This document shows positions 16,888 to 25,307 of a stretch of DNA of 64,000 nucleotides, piece after piece; position 1 is the first letter of the stretch, and every line of letters starts with the position of its first letter. The DNA is from QZLE01 sp033852135 (lineage in GTDB: Bacteria > Pseudomonadota > Gammaproteobacteria > QZLD01). The stretch is from assembly GCA_033852135.1 (NCBI GenBank), contig JAWSVB010000004.1, forward strand, positions 62,001-126,000, written 5' to 3'. Under the pieces are notes generated by a model, which was not told the origin of the DNA, made no database searches, and saw only the letters and a program-made list of their open reading frames with translations. A program made the position numbers and the translations under genes.

Positions 16888-17841
16888 TTAACGAATATAT
16901 TTTAAAGGATTTACAGCTTTACCGTTCTTTCTGACTTCAAAGTGAAGGTGTGGTCCTGTTGAACGACCAGAGCTTCCCATCTTAGCGATCAGCTCACCTC
17001 TTTTGACGTGCTCACCAACCTTAACAGTCAATGCGTCATTGTGACCATATCTCGTTGTAATCCCTTTTCCATGGTCAATCTCTACCATTTGACCATAAGC
17101 CCAGCGCTTACCTGACCAGGTAACGATTCCATCTGCTGCTGCTATGATAGGCGAACCACGCTTTCCAGCCATATCGATACCACTATGAAATGCCTGCTTT
17201 CCAGTAAATGGATCTTTTCGTTTACCAAAAAATGATGATATCCACCCTTTTTTAATCGGACGCCCAGAAAGAGCAGTTTTCTTATCTACTTTTTCACGTA
17301 AAAAGAATCTTTCTAAATAACCTAGTTGCTCTTGCTTACCATTTAACTTTAACTGCAGAGCATCAATTGAAGCAGAAAAATCCTGCGTCTGCTGGGTATT
17401 TACCTGCGGTAATTTTAACTCTTGGAATATACCGCCCTGTGCAGGGTCAGCGTTAAATGCGAATTCTTCTTTATCAATTTTAGCCAAACCAGCGAGGCGC
17501 TCACCAAAAGCATTCAACCTAATAATCTGTGCATTCATCTCACCAACTCTTTTGGTTAGAAGCTCTGCATCTGCCTGCGCACCGATGTTCGCCATCGACA
17601 GTTGATCTCGCTGTTGTTGTAGATCAGCCAAAACCAGTTTTAATTCATCAATCTCTTTTTGTGTCTGAGCAACAGTTTTACTATCCGAAGCTATACCAAC
17701 CCCAGAACTATTTGCACCAAGAAGATATCCAGCTCCAGATAGAGTCATTATAAATAAAAAAAGTACACCTAGCTGAATACCAAGTCCAAATTGTAGTTTG
17801 CGAAACTTACCTGCTCGCCCTGTTAGTAGTATAATTTCCAT
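16888..17841 (-). CDS. M23-family LytM peptidoglycan endopeptidase with intact zinc site
   Basis: About 317 residues from the ATG at 17841 (the frame is open to 17907; the shorter start gives MEIILLTGRAGKFRK before the membrane helix, typical of this family). One transmembrane helix (about 26-50), a coiled-coil stretch (about 60-120), then the M23 domain. The zinc ligands are complete: H-x3-D in AFHSGIDMAG and H-x-H in GPHLHFEVRKNG, with YGHND. It should therefore be active, unlike EnvC here. This gene is regularly found between dciA and secA in gammaproteobacteria; it is transcribed towards secA and diverges from dciA with a 94-base spacer. Confidence 0.92.
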   Translation of the reverse strand: MEIILLTGRAGKFRKLQFGLGIQLGVLFLFIMTLSGAGYLLGANSSGVGIASDSKTVAQTQKEIDELKLVLADLQQQRDQLSMANIGAQADAELLTKRVGEMNAQIIRLNAFGERLAGLAKIDKEEFAFNADPAQGGIFQELKLPQVNTQQTQDFSASIDALQLKLNGKQEQLGYLERFFLREKVDKKTALSGRPIKKGWISSFFGKRKDPFTGKQAFHSGIDMAGKRGSPIIAAADGIVTWSGKRWAYGQMVEIDHGKGITTRYGHNDALTVKVGEHVKRGELIAKMGSSGRSTGPHLHFEVRKNGKAVNPLKYIR

Positions 17842-17935
17842 ATCTTGATAGTAGTATAGTTTTTTTGTTATATCTTTAGTCAAAATCACAATTAGGTCAC
17901 AGAACACGACCTTTTATCTGGAAAAATGGCCATTT

Positions 17936-18394
17936 ATGCATAAACACAATTTTAGCAGTCCTCTTTCACTTTTACAGGATAGAATCTCTTCAACTAAAAA
18001 GTTGATAAGAGCAGCTGAAAGGCATGGGGACATAACTAAAAAAATTCAATCTTACCTTCCTACTGACTTCGCTGAGCACTGCGAATTCGGGTCAATTCGT
18101 GGCAGCTCTATGATCCTGTTTGCTGATTCTGCGGCTTGGGCAACTAGACTGCGATTCCACTCCAGCGACCTGCTAAGATATATCAACAACGAATATAAAT
18201 ACAGTCTCAGCTCAATTAAATTTAAGGTTATGCCACTCAGAGGCAAGCGTAAAAAAACCAAACCCAAACCTTTTCATATAGATAGGTCAAATATCGACTC
18301 AATTAGACAATTAGCATCTACTGTTAAGCATCAAGGACTAAGTGATGCCCTGGTAAGGCTGGCAGCCATTACAGAGAAAAAATCAAAGAAATAA
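17936..18394 (+). CDS. dciA: DUF721/DciA-family protein (replicative helicase loader candidate)
   Basis: 152 residues. The N-terminal DUF721 domain is seen in FAEHCEFGSIRGSSMILFADSAAWATRLRF, followed by LLRYINNEYKYSLSSIKFKVMP; the C-terminal third is basic and likely flexible. DciA is the ancestral loader of the DnaB helicase in bacteria lacking DnaC. The lpxC-dciA-M23-secA order seen here is typical. It is transcribed opposite to all its neighbours. No ribosome site stronger than a weak A/T-rich lead was seen before the ATG. Confidence 0.88.
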   Translation: MHKHNFSSPLSLLQDRISSTKKLIRAAERHGDITKKIQSYLPTDFAEHCEFGSIRGSSMILFADSAAWATRLRFHSSDLLRYINNEYKYSLSSIKFKVMPLRGKRKKTKPKPFHIDRSNIDSIRQLASTVKHQGLSDALVRLAAITEKKSKK

Positions 18395-18630
18395 CAAATG
18401 GGCACAGCTGAATTATTTAATAATTTTCAGCATAGTTTTAATACTACAGAAACATTCTGTATGGGTAATTTGCTTGCAGGTAAAAATAACTAAGAACAGG
18501 CATCCACAGTTTTTTCGGATACGATTCACAGCAAGGTATCGGGAGGCGAAGATGCGCTAGCCACTTGAGAAACTAGACACACAGCTTGCAGAATATAAAT
18601 AAAATTAATAAGCGTCGCGAGCGAAGTTTT

Positions 18631-18712
18631 ATCAAGGCGCGAATAGTTAAAAAGATGTTGAACTTACAATTTGTAAGCGACTCATTTTTTAATGAGCCGC
18701 AACAAAGATATT
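18631..18712. repeat. Structured repeat, copy B (dciA-lpxC spacer)
   Basis: Inner stem CTTACA-ATT-TGTAAG (18663-18677) flanked by GTTAAAAAGATGTTGA and CGACTCATTTTTTAA, with outer tags AAGGCGCGA and CGCAACAAAGATATT. The same blocks recur in copy D at 40.3 kb, where the stem sequence differs but still pairs. It is followed after 28 bases by copy C. Confidence 0.7.
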
Positions 18713-18740
18713 GCGACAAATAGCTACACAATTCGCAGGA

Positions 18741-18843
18741 TATTTTTTCGAAGACAAGGCGTAAATGTTAATTTATGAAAGAGTGTGCGCTTTTGCACAT
18801 GACTAAATAAATTAACATTTACAACGCTGTATTCGGGAAAATA
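18741..18843. repeat. Structured repeat, copy C (behind lpxC)
   Basis: The best-formed copy. Outer arms TATTTTTTCGAA/TTCGGGAAAATA; AAGGCG; perfect 16-bp arms GTAAATGTTAATTTAT (18761-18776) and ATAAATTAACATTTAC (18807-18822); inner stem TGTGC/GCACA with a GCTTTT loop (18784-18799); AACGCTG. It ends 9 bases from the lpxC stop codon and would form a long hairpin at the 3' end of the lpxC message. Confidence 0.75.
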
Positions 18844-18852
18844 GACCAGAAT

Positions 18853-19776
18853 TTAGGCGGCGACTGATACTGCTGGTATCCCCTTTGAATACAAAATAGG
18901 CGCACCATCAGCATTTGAAAAAGTCACCTCTTCCCACGCTTCTTTGTCTTTAACCATTTCACGCAACAATCTGTTATTGAGTTCATGACCAGACTTATGC
19001 CCAGTAAATGATCCAATCAAACTGCAGCCTAGAAGGTAAAGGTCGCCAATTGCATCAAGAATTTTATGCTTTACGAACTCGTCATCATATCTAAGCCCAT
19101 CTTCATTAAGCACCCGATAATCACCAACACCTACAGCATTATCAAGACTAGCACCTAAAGCTAGGTTTCTTTCACGCAGATATTCAAAATCACGCATAAA
19201 GCCAAACGTACGTGCACGACTCACTTCTTTTACAAACGAGGTGGTAGAAAAGTCCACAACCGCTGTTGCAGGGCGATCGTGAAACACTGGGTGATCAAAC
19301 TCTATATTGAAGCCAACTTTAAACCCATCAAATGGTTCAAATTTAGCCCATTTGTCACCATCTTTAACCATAACCTCTTTTTTAATACGGAAGAATCGCT
19401 TAAGTACATTTTGCTCTTGCACGCCTGCAGACTGTATTAGAAATACAAATGGGCTAGCACTACCATCCATAATTGGAACTTCTGGTGCACTTATATCAAT
19501 GTAAGCATTATCGATTCCAAGACCTGCCATTGCAGAAAGGAGATGTTCTACAGTGGAGACACTAGCGCCATTCTCTTCCAAAGTGGTAGATAGATTTGTG
19601 TCACTAACATTGTCCATGCGAGCTCGAATCTCTACAGGCTCTTCAAGGTCAGTTCTTCTAAATACTATCCCTGTATTTGGAGCTGCTGGCCTTAAGGTTA
19701 AATACACCTTTTCACCTGAGTGAAGCCCAACACCTGTGGCTCTTATTACATTCTTCAATGTTCTTTGACAAATCAT
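18853..19776 (-). CDS. lpxC: UDP-3-O-acyl-N-acetylglucosamine deacetylase
   Basis: 307 residues, full length. Zinc ligands are visible: His in TVEHLLSAMAGLGIDN and the H-x3-D pair in KHKILDAIGDLYLLG. PIMDGSASPF, ARTFGFMRD and GHKSGHELNNRLLR are also conserved. It carries out the first committed step of lipid A synthesis at the inner face of the inner membrane. It lies just downstream of ftsZ as in many gammaproteobacteria, with a spacer that contains a strong hairpin. In E. coli its level is set by FtsH proteolysis; the C-terminal SVAA tail here has the small-residue end typical of such substrates, which is only suggestive. Confidence 0.96.
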   Translation of the reverse strand: MICQRTLKNVIRATGVGLHSGEKVYLTLRPAAPNTGIVFRRTDLEEPVEIRARMDNVSDTNLSTTLEENGASVSTVEHLLSAMAGLGIDNAYIDISAPEVPIMDGSASPFVFLIQSAGVQEQNVLKRFFRIKKEVMVKDGDKWAKFEPFDGFKVGFNIEFDHPVFHDRPATAVVDFSTTSFVKEVSRARTFGFMRDFEYLRERNLALGASLDNAVGVGDYRVLNEDGLRYDDEFVKHKILDAIGDLYLLGCSLIGSFTGHKSGHELNNRLLREMVKDKEAWEEVTFSNADGAPILYSKGIPAVSVAA

Positions 19777-19883
19777 TTGGCTCTATTCCTAGCGTTCGGG
19801 GTCAGCATCTATGTCTACATAAAGACAATAAAGCGCGCCAGTTTAATACCTTATGCAGTGATATGCAAATTTTCCAGCACCTT

Positions 19884-19929
19884 ATGCTGCACTGCATCTA
19901 TTATAAAATATAGTCACAAAGTGCAGCAT
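19884..19929. other. Hairpin in the ftsZ-lpxC spacer
   Basis: ATGCTGCACT and AGTGCAGCAT are perfect 10-bp inverted arms around a 26-base AT-rich loop that itself can fold (CTAT...ATAG). There is no T run, so it is not a classical terminator. It may set the ftsZ 3' end or affect lpxC expression. Confidence 0.45.
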
Positions 19930-19970
19930 TATCAATGCAGTTAGCCTATCTTTTTAACTTAATGCGCTAA

Positions 19971-21134
19971 CTAATCTGCCTGACGTCGTAAAAAAGCAGG
20001 GATATCTAGGTATTCCATGTCTGAATCACCTGGACCTGAGGTCGCAAAACCTCCGTTTGCCACTTTTTTACGCTGCTCTTGACGAATAACAGTTGGGGTA
20101 TCCATTTCGCTATAGTCAATTTTGCCAGTAGTTGCCGATGGTTTTGGCACCAATTTTGGCTTTGACATAGTTTGCTTAAGGGTATTACCCAATCCTGTTG
20201 CTACTACTGTGACACGCAATTCTTCACTAAGTTCAGGGTCAATTACTGTACCAATAACGATGGTTGCATCTTCAGAAGCGAAATCTCTTACAACATCACC
20301 AACCTCTTCGAACTCACCAATAGTTAAGTCGAAGCCAGCAGTAACATTAACTAGCACACCGCTTGCACCCTGCAAATTGATATCTTCAAGCAGAGGACTA
20401 GATACTGCTTCATTTGCAGCTTCAATCGCTCTATTTTCACCTGTTGCTACGCCGGTACCCATCATCGCCATACCTTGCTCTGACATCACAGTTCTTACAT
20501 CGGCGAAATCGACATTGATCATACCTTCACGAGTAATCAACTCCGCTATACCTTGAACAGCTCCAAGAAGAACATTATCAGCTGCTTTAAATGCATCTTT
20601 TAGTGTTGCTTGCTTACCTAATACTGTTAACAGCTTTTGATTAGGAATAGTAATTAATGAATCAACATGCTGCGCAAGTTCATCAATCCCTTGCTGAGCA
20701 ATCGCCATTCTTTTACCTTCAAATCCAAATGGCTTTGTAACAACACCAACTGTTAAGATTTTCATCTCTCTAGCAATCTCTGCAACAACTGGAGCGGCAC
20801 CAGTACCTGTTCCCCCACCCATACCTGCAGTGATAAACACCATATCTGCACCAGACAAGATCTCTTGGATTCTATCTCTATCTTCCAAAGCTGCTTGCTT
20901 ACCAACTTCTGGGTTTGCGCCTGCTCCAAGACCTTTAGTTATATCTCCACCAATCTGTAATACAGTTTTAGCTTCTGATTTTTTCAGCACTTGTGCATCG
21001 GTATTAGCCGCGATGAAATCAACTCCTTCGATCCCTTCTGTGACCATATTTTGAACAGCATTGCCACCACAGCCACCAACACCAATAACTTTGATTACTG
21101 CGTTTTGACTAAATGAATCCATTAGTTCAAACAT
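19971..21134 (-). CDS. ftsZ: Cell division GTPase FtsZ
   Basis: The frame opens at 21158, but the ATG at 21134 follows AAAGGAG at a good distance and gives the normal start MFELMDSFSQNAVIKVIGVGG. 387 residues. The tubulin signature GMGGGTGTGAAPVVAE is intact, with the T7 loop NVDFADVRTV. A short variable linker leads to the C-terminal peptide LDIPAFLRRQAD, which binds FtsA and ZipA. FtsZ polymerises into the division ring under the membrane. It closes the dcw cluster; a 54-base gap after ftsA contains a small hairpin and may include its own promoter. Confidence 0.98.
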   Translation of the reverse strand: MFELMDSFSQNAVIKVIGVGGCGGNAVQNMVTEGIEGVDFIAANTDAQVLKKSEAKTVLQIGGDITKGLGAGANPEVGKQAALEDRDRIQEILSGADMVFITAGMGGGTGTGAAPVVAEIAREMKILTVGVVTKPFGFEGKRMAIAQQGIDELAQHVDSLITIPNQKLLTVLGKQATLKDAFKAADNVLLGAVQGIAELITREGMINVDFADVRTVMSEQGMAMMGTGVATGENRAIEAANEAVSSPLLEDINLQGASGVLVNVTAGFDLTIGEFEEVGDVVRDFASEDATIVIGTVIDPELSEELRVTVVATGLGNTLKQTMSKPKLVPKPSATTGKIDYSEMDTPTVIRQEQRKKVANGGFATSGPGDSDMEYLDIPAFLRRQAD

Positions 21135-21196
21135 TTTACTTTCTCCTTTTTGCAACAACTAAATATTTAAAATCTATTAATAAAAATTCTGTACGA

Positions 21197-21216
21197 TTTA
21201 ACTCTTTCAAGTTAAA
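21197..21216. other. Small perfect hairpin over the ftsA stop codon
   Basis: TTTAACT and AGTTAAA form a 7-bp stem with a 6-base loop across the ftsA stop. AT-rich, so of modest stability. It might mark an mRNA processing point between ftsA and ftsZ. Confidence 0.35.
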
Positions 21217-22450
21217 AATGTCCTTGAAACCAACTTTTCATTCGCTCAAGCATTGACCCAAACCCTTCTTGCTCCTGTTTTTGCACATTAGGGCGGCCAT
21301 TTCGATTCATCATGGCAAACTTTAACAAGCCAACACCAGTGGCATGCATTGGATTCCTGACAATATCTAATAATCCTGAAACACCTGTTGGAACACCCAA
21401 TCTCACTGGCATGTGGAAGATCTCTTCAGCAAGATCGACCACACCTTCCATCTTAGAACTGCCACCAGTCAACACAATCCCAGCAGCAATAACATCTTCA
21501 AAACCACTTCTACGCAACTCTGCCTGGATCAGGTTTAATAACTCTTCATACCTTGGCTCAACCACTTCTGCCAAAGTTTGCCTGGAAAGGCGTCGAGCAG
21601 GCCTATCACCTACGCTTGATACCTCTATGGTGTCATCAACACCTGCCAATTGCGCTAACGCACAGGCATATTTGATTTTTATATCTTCGGCATGTTGTGT
21701 CGGTGTGCGTAATGCAACAGCGATATCATTTGTTACCTGATCTCCAGCTATTGGAATCACTGCTGTATGCCTGATTGCACCTTCAGTAAACACTGCAATA
21801 TCTGTTGTGCCACCACCTATATCAACCAGACAAACACCCAGCTCTTTTTCATCTTCTGTAAGCACTGAATAACTTGACGCTAACTGCTCTAGAATTACAT
21901 CTTCTGCCTCTAAACCACATCTGCGAACACACTTAACAATATTTTGTGCAGCGCTTTCAGCTCCGGTGACCATATGCACCTTTGCCTCTAATCTAACACC
22001 TGACATTCCAACCGGCTCTTTTACCCCATCCTGATCATCAATAATAAATTCTTGCGGTAAAATATGGATGATCTTTTGATCAGCTGGTATCGCTACTGCA
22101 CGCGCTGCATCTATCACTCGATCCACATCGGTTGACTCGACCTCTTTGTCTCTAATAGCTACTATTCCATGAGAATTAAGGCTGCGAATATGACTCCCTG
22201 CAATACCTGCATAAACCGCATGAATTTGGCAACCTGCCATCAGTTCAGCTTCTTCAACAGCACGCTGAATTGATTGCACTGTCGATTCGATATTGACAAC
22301 CACACCTTTTTTCAACCCTTTTGATGGATGTGATCCTATGCCAATTATCTCTAGCACCCCGTCGTGGTTCACTTCTCCAACTATGGCAACCACTTTTGAG
22401 GTTCCAATATCCAGACCAACGATTATGTTGCTCTCGGCCTTTTTAACCAT
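21212..22450 (-). CDS. ftsA: Cell division protein FtsA
   Basis: 412 residues. Actin-fold nucleotide motifs: NIIVGLDIGTSKVVAIVGE at the start, VCLVDIGGGTTDIAVF (phosphate 2) and IVLTGGSSKMEGV (adenosine). The 1C domain follows residue 85. The C terminus (SMLERMKSWFQGHF) is the conserved amphipathic helix that anchors FtsZ filaments to the membrane. It overlaps the ftsQ stop by 8 bases, so translation is probably coupled. ATP-binding, cytoplasmic side of the septum. Confidence 0.97.
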   Translation of the reverse strand: MVKKAESNIIVGLDIGTSKVVAIVGEVNHDGVLEIIGIGSHPSKGLKKGVVVNIESTVQSIQRAVEEAELMAGCQIHAVYAGIAGSHIRSLNSHGIVAIRDKEVESTDVDRVIDAARAVAIPADQKIIHILPQEFIIDDQDGVKEPVGMSGVRLEAKVHMVTGAESAAQNIVKCVRRCGLEAEDVILEQLASSYSVLTEDEKELGVCLVDIGGGTTDIAVFTEGAIRHTAVIPIAGDQVTNDIAVALRTPTQHAEDIKIKYACALAQLAGVDDTIEVSSVGDRPARRLSRQTLAEVVEPRYEELLNLIQAELRRSGFEDVIAAGIVLTGGSSKMEGVVDLAEEIFHMPVRLGVPTGVSGLLDIVRNPMHATGVGLLKFAMMNRNGRPNVQKQEQEGFGSMLERMKSWFQGHF

Positions 22451-23393
22451 TTGAATGAGTCCTCTTTATATTTTCTTTCCCTGGCTGCGCTTGATCCTTC
22501 ATTTTCACAGCGAAACCATTCGTATATCGTAGATCCACATATGCTATCTGCGCGAAATGTTCAGACAGCTTTTTGTCATATCCTTTCAAAAACCTTGTGA
22601 TTTTAGAGTCAACATCACTTTTGCCCAGCTTTATTGCAACATCATCGGCTGTTGTAATACTCCACGCCCTTCTTTCATCAAGCTGTATACTTGCTATATC
22701 TATCCCTCTACTTTCTAGCACTTCTCTCACAAGCAAATACATTTGTGCAACTTTTCTCTCCTGCCCTTGTGGCCCGTTGAGGTATGGAAGGTTATTAAAC
22801 TGTTCCGACATAATTTGTGGAGCAAATATCTCACCTCGGGTATTTAACAGCTTTCCATCACCCCATCTTGCAGTTGGAATTTGTTCTTTCACATTTATGC
22901 GTAATGCATCTGGCCATATGATGCGAACATCAGCCTTATCTACCCAGGCGATTGTCTCTAACTGTTGCTTAATGTCAGCAACATTTATTCCGAGCAAACC
23001 ACTATCAACTAATGGCGAAATAACATTTTGCAGCTGCTGCTGGCTCAGCTGTTGCAACTTACTCTCTACCTGTATCCTTTTCACTGGTAGCAAATTTTGT
23101 TGCTCTACAACCCAGTATCCTGCAGCAACGAATAAGCCAACAACTCCAAGCAAAGCAAATATCGGTAAAAGATATATATTCTTTGTTGCAGGTTTCTCTT
23201 CCGTTACTGCTACCTTTCTCTTTTTTGCCTTTTTTACCACTTTTAGTTTTTTTGCATCACCTGCCACTACAACATCATTTACAACAGGAAAGTCACACGA
23301 CTCAAAGCTACCTTCAGTGATTTCATCACCGATAGAGAAGCAATCTTTGTCATGCTCAGTTCTTGCTAATTTAGCTGCGGTAGCTGTTACCAA
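22443..23393 (-). CDS. ftsQ: Cell division protein FtsQ
   Basis: A cytoplasmic Lys-rich part (VKKAKKRKVAV) precedes one transmembrane helix (IYLLPIFALLGVVGLFVAAGYWVV), then the POTRA domain (LLPVKRIQVESKL...GLLGINVADIKQQLETIAWVDKADVRIIWPDALRINVKEQIPTARWG) and the beta domain. No ATG start exists. TTG at 23393 lies next to the ddl stop with GAGG 9 bases upstream; a TTG at 23423 inside ddl is the alternative, with a less favourable site. FtsQ links early and late divisome proteins (FtsB/FtsL). Identity is clear from domain order and location. Confidence 0.93.
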   Translation of the reverse strand: MVTATAAKLARTEHDKDCFSIGDEITEGSFESCDFPVVNDVVVAGDAKKLKVVKKAKKRKVAVTEEKPATKNIYLLPIFALLGVVGLFVAAGYWVVEQQNLLPVKRIQVESKLQQLSQQQLQNVISPLVDSGLLGINVADIKQQLETIAWVDKADVRIIWPDALRINVKEQIPTARWGDGKLLNTRGEIFAPQIMSEQFNNLPYLNGPQGQERKVAQMYLLVREVLESRGIDIASIQLDERRAWSITTADDVAIKLGKSDVDSKITRFLKGYDKKLSEHFAQIAYVDLRYTNGFAVKMKDQAQPGKENIKRTHSNG

Positions 23394-23394
23394 T

Positions 23395-24336
23395 TTACTT
23401 AACCTCTTCCATGCTAGTATCAAGTATCCTTAAAACTAACTCTTCAAATGATATTCCTGCTGCTTTCGCAGCCATTGGTACTAATGAATGGTCTGTCATT
23501 CCTGGCACAGTGTTTACTTCTATCAACCAAGGGACATCATTTTCATCTAAAATAAAATCTACTCTCCCCCAACCTTTTCCACCAACTGCTCCAAAAGCTA
23601 TTCTAGTTAAAGCTTTTAGCTCCTGCTCTCTCTCAATTGGCAGACCTGATGGACTGATATACCTGGTAGTATCTAGCTTATATTTGGCATCATAATCATA
23701 GAAATTTTCTGGGGTTTCTAAGCGAACTAATGGCAATGATTCTCCATTAAGTACCGCCGCTGTGTATTCAGCTCCTTTTATCCATTTCTCTGCTATAACT
23801 ACATCATCATATTTACGAGCCAACTCCCAAGCGTCATCTAGATCAGCTATATCATCAACCTTGCTCATGCCAATACTTGAACCTTCATGAATTGGCTTAA
23901 TCATCACTGGATATCCAAGGTTATCCACAGCAGCGTAATCAATCTCGTTATTCGTAGTTACATAAATTGCAGGAGACCTTAGACCAGCTCCCATCCACAT
24001 CTGCTTTGTGCGCAACTTATCCATGGCAACACTAGATGCCATAATGCCACTACCGGTATAAGGTATGCCAAGAGTCTCAAGAAACCCCTGAATAACTCCA
24101 TCCTCTCCGCCACGACCATGCAATATATTAAAGGCACGATCAAAATTCCCACCCTCAATTTTTTCTACCACATTCTCTTTATCAACATCGACTGCGTGAG
24201 CATCTACTCCACCAGCAAGCAGGGCTTTAAGAACGGCTTCACCACTATTTAAGGACACTTCTCTCTCTGCAGCCCATCCGCCCATCAATACAGCAACCTT
24301 GCCGTAACCCTTTGGATCCCTTGCTTCAAAACTCAT
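23395..24336 (-). CDS. ddl: D-alanine-D-alanine ligase
   Basis: 313 residues, typical of the DdlB type. ATP-grasp features: VAVLMGGWAAEREVSLNSG, HGRGGEDGVIQGFLE, YTGSGIMASSVAMDKLRTK, KPIHEGSSIGMSK, GWGRVDFILDE, and the terminal WLIEVNTVPGMTDHSLVP loop. It makes D-Ala-D-Ala for MurF. Start overlaps the murB stop by one base. Placement between murB and ftsQ is standard for the cluster. Confidence 0.96.
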   Translation of the reverse strand: MSFEARDPKGYGKVAVLMGGWAAEREVSLNSGEAVLKALLAGGVDAHAVDVDKENVVEKIEGGNFDRAFNILHGRGGEDGVIQGFLETLGIPYTGSGIMASSVAMDKLRTKQMWMGAGLRSPAIYVTTNNEIDYAAVDNLGYPVMIKPIHEGSSIGMSKVDDIADLDDAWELARKYDDVVIAEKWIKGAEYTAAVLNGESLPLVRLETPENFYDYDAKYKLDTTRYISPSGLPIEREQELKALTRIAFGAVGGKGWGRVDFILDENDVPWLIEVNTVPGMTDHSLVPMAAKAAGISFEELVLRILDTSMEEVK

Positions 24337-25307
24337 TATTCACATCCACCTTTATTTGCAGTCTTTTGCTCTGCAGTATTTGATTCTAATTTTTCACCTA
24401 ATATTTTGATCTCACTCTGCAGATCAACTCCATGAAATACTCTTACCTTATCTCTTACCAGCTCAATTAATTTTTCAATATCTGCAGCTGTGGCATCGCC
24501 CTTATTTATGATGAAGTTGGCATGCTTAAGTGAAACTTGAGCTCCACCAACTTTCTCACCTTTTAACCCTGCCTCTTCAATCAGCTTTGCGGCATGCCTA
24601 CCTTCTGGATTTTTAAAAACCGACCCACAGTTGTGCTCATCAAGTGGCTGAGTATCGCTACGCTGTTTCTGTAAAGTTTTTATCCTCTGCTGAGACTTCT
24701 CAACCTGAGCAATATCTGCACTATTTGTATGCATATAGGCTGCAACCACGTAACAATCTTGAGGAAGATCACAATAACGATATCCGTAACCAATATCGCT
24801 TTTACCTATTGTTAAAATCTCTCCATGGCGATCTACAACCTCTATCTTTTCAATTAGACCCCAAGTTTCAGCACCATAGGCTCCAGCATTCATGGTTACC
24901 GCACCGCCAATTGTGCCAGGAATTCCAGCAAGGAATTCAGCTCCAATCATCTGGTTTTTACGACATATATTCGCAAACCCTGGACAACTAACCCCTGCTT
25001 CAACTCTTAACAGCTCACCGCTTTGAGTTACATTATTCAATCTGCCAGCAGTAATAATCACAACACCTTTAATACCGCCGTCACGAATTAAGACATTACT
25101 TCCTGCACCTAGAACTGTAATATCTTTATCCTGGTTATCGGCTATAAATTCGGCCATATCACCTATATCTTCTGGGCGATATAGAATTTCTGCATTCCCA
25201 CCCACGCGCCACGAGGTATATGGAGCTAAATTAGCTTCCATTAACAGCTCACCACGATGGGTTTGCTTAGCCTCTGGGCGGTGTAGATTTGCAGATGCTG
25301 CCATCAT
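24336..25307 (-). CDS. murB: UDP-N-acetylenolpyruvoylglucosamine reductase
   Basis: 323 residues. FAD-binding block YTSWRVGGNAEILYRP, VLGAGSNVLIRDGGI, AGVSCPGFANICRKNQMIGAEFLAGIPGTIGGAVTMNAGAYG and the catalytic Ser region NCGSVFKNPEG. The lack of the extended Tyr loop suggests a type II enzyme. It reduces the enolpyruvyl group to make UDP-MurNAc. The ATG follows the murC stop directly (TAG then ATGATG), with GGAGAG inside the end of murC. Confidence 0.96.
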   Translation of the reverse strand: MMAASANLHRPEAKQTHRGELLMEANLAPYTSWRVGGNAEILYRPEDIGDMAEFIADNQDKDITVLGAGSNVLIRDGGIKGVVIITAGRLNNVTQSGELLRVEAGVSCPGFANICRKNQMIGAEFLAGIPGTIGGAVTMNAGAYGAETWGLIEKIEVVDRHGEILTIGKSDIGYGYRYCDLPQDCYVVAAYMHTNSADIAQVEKSQQRIKTLQKQRSDTQPLDEHNCGSVFKNPEGRHAAKLIEEAGLKGEKVGGAQVSLKHANFIINKGDATAADIEKLIELVRDKVRVFHGVDLQSEIKILGEKLESNTAEQKTANKGGCE

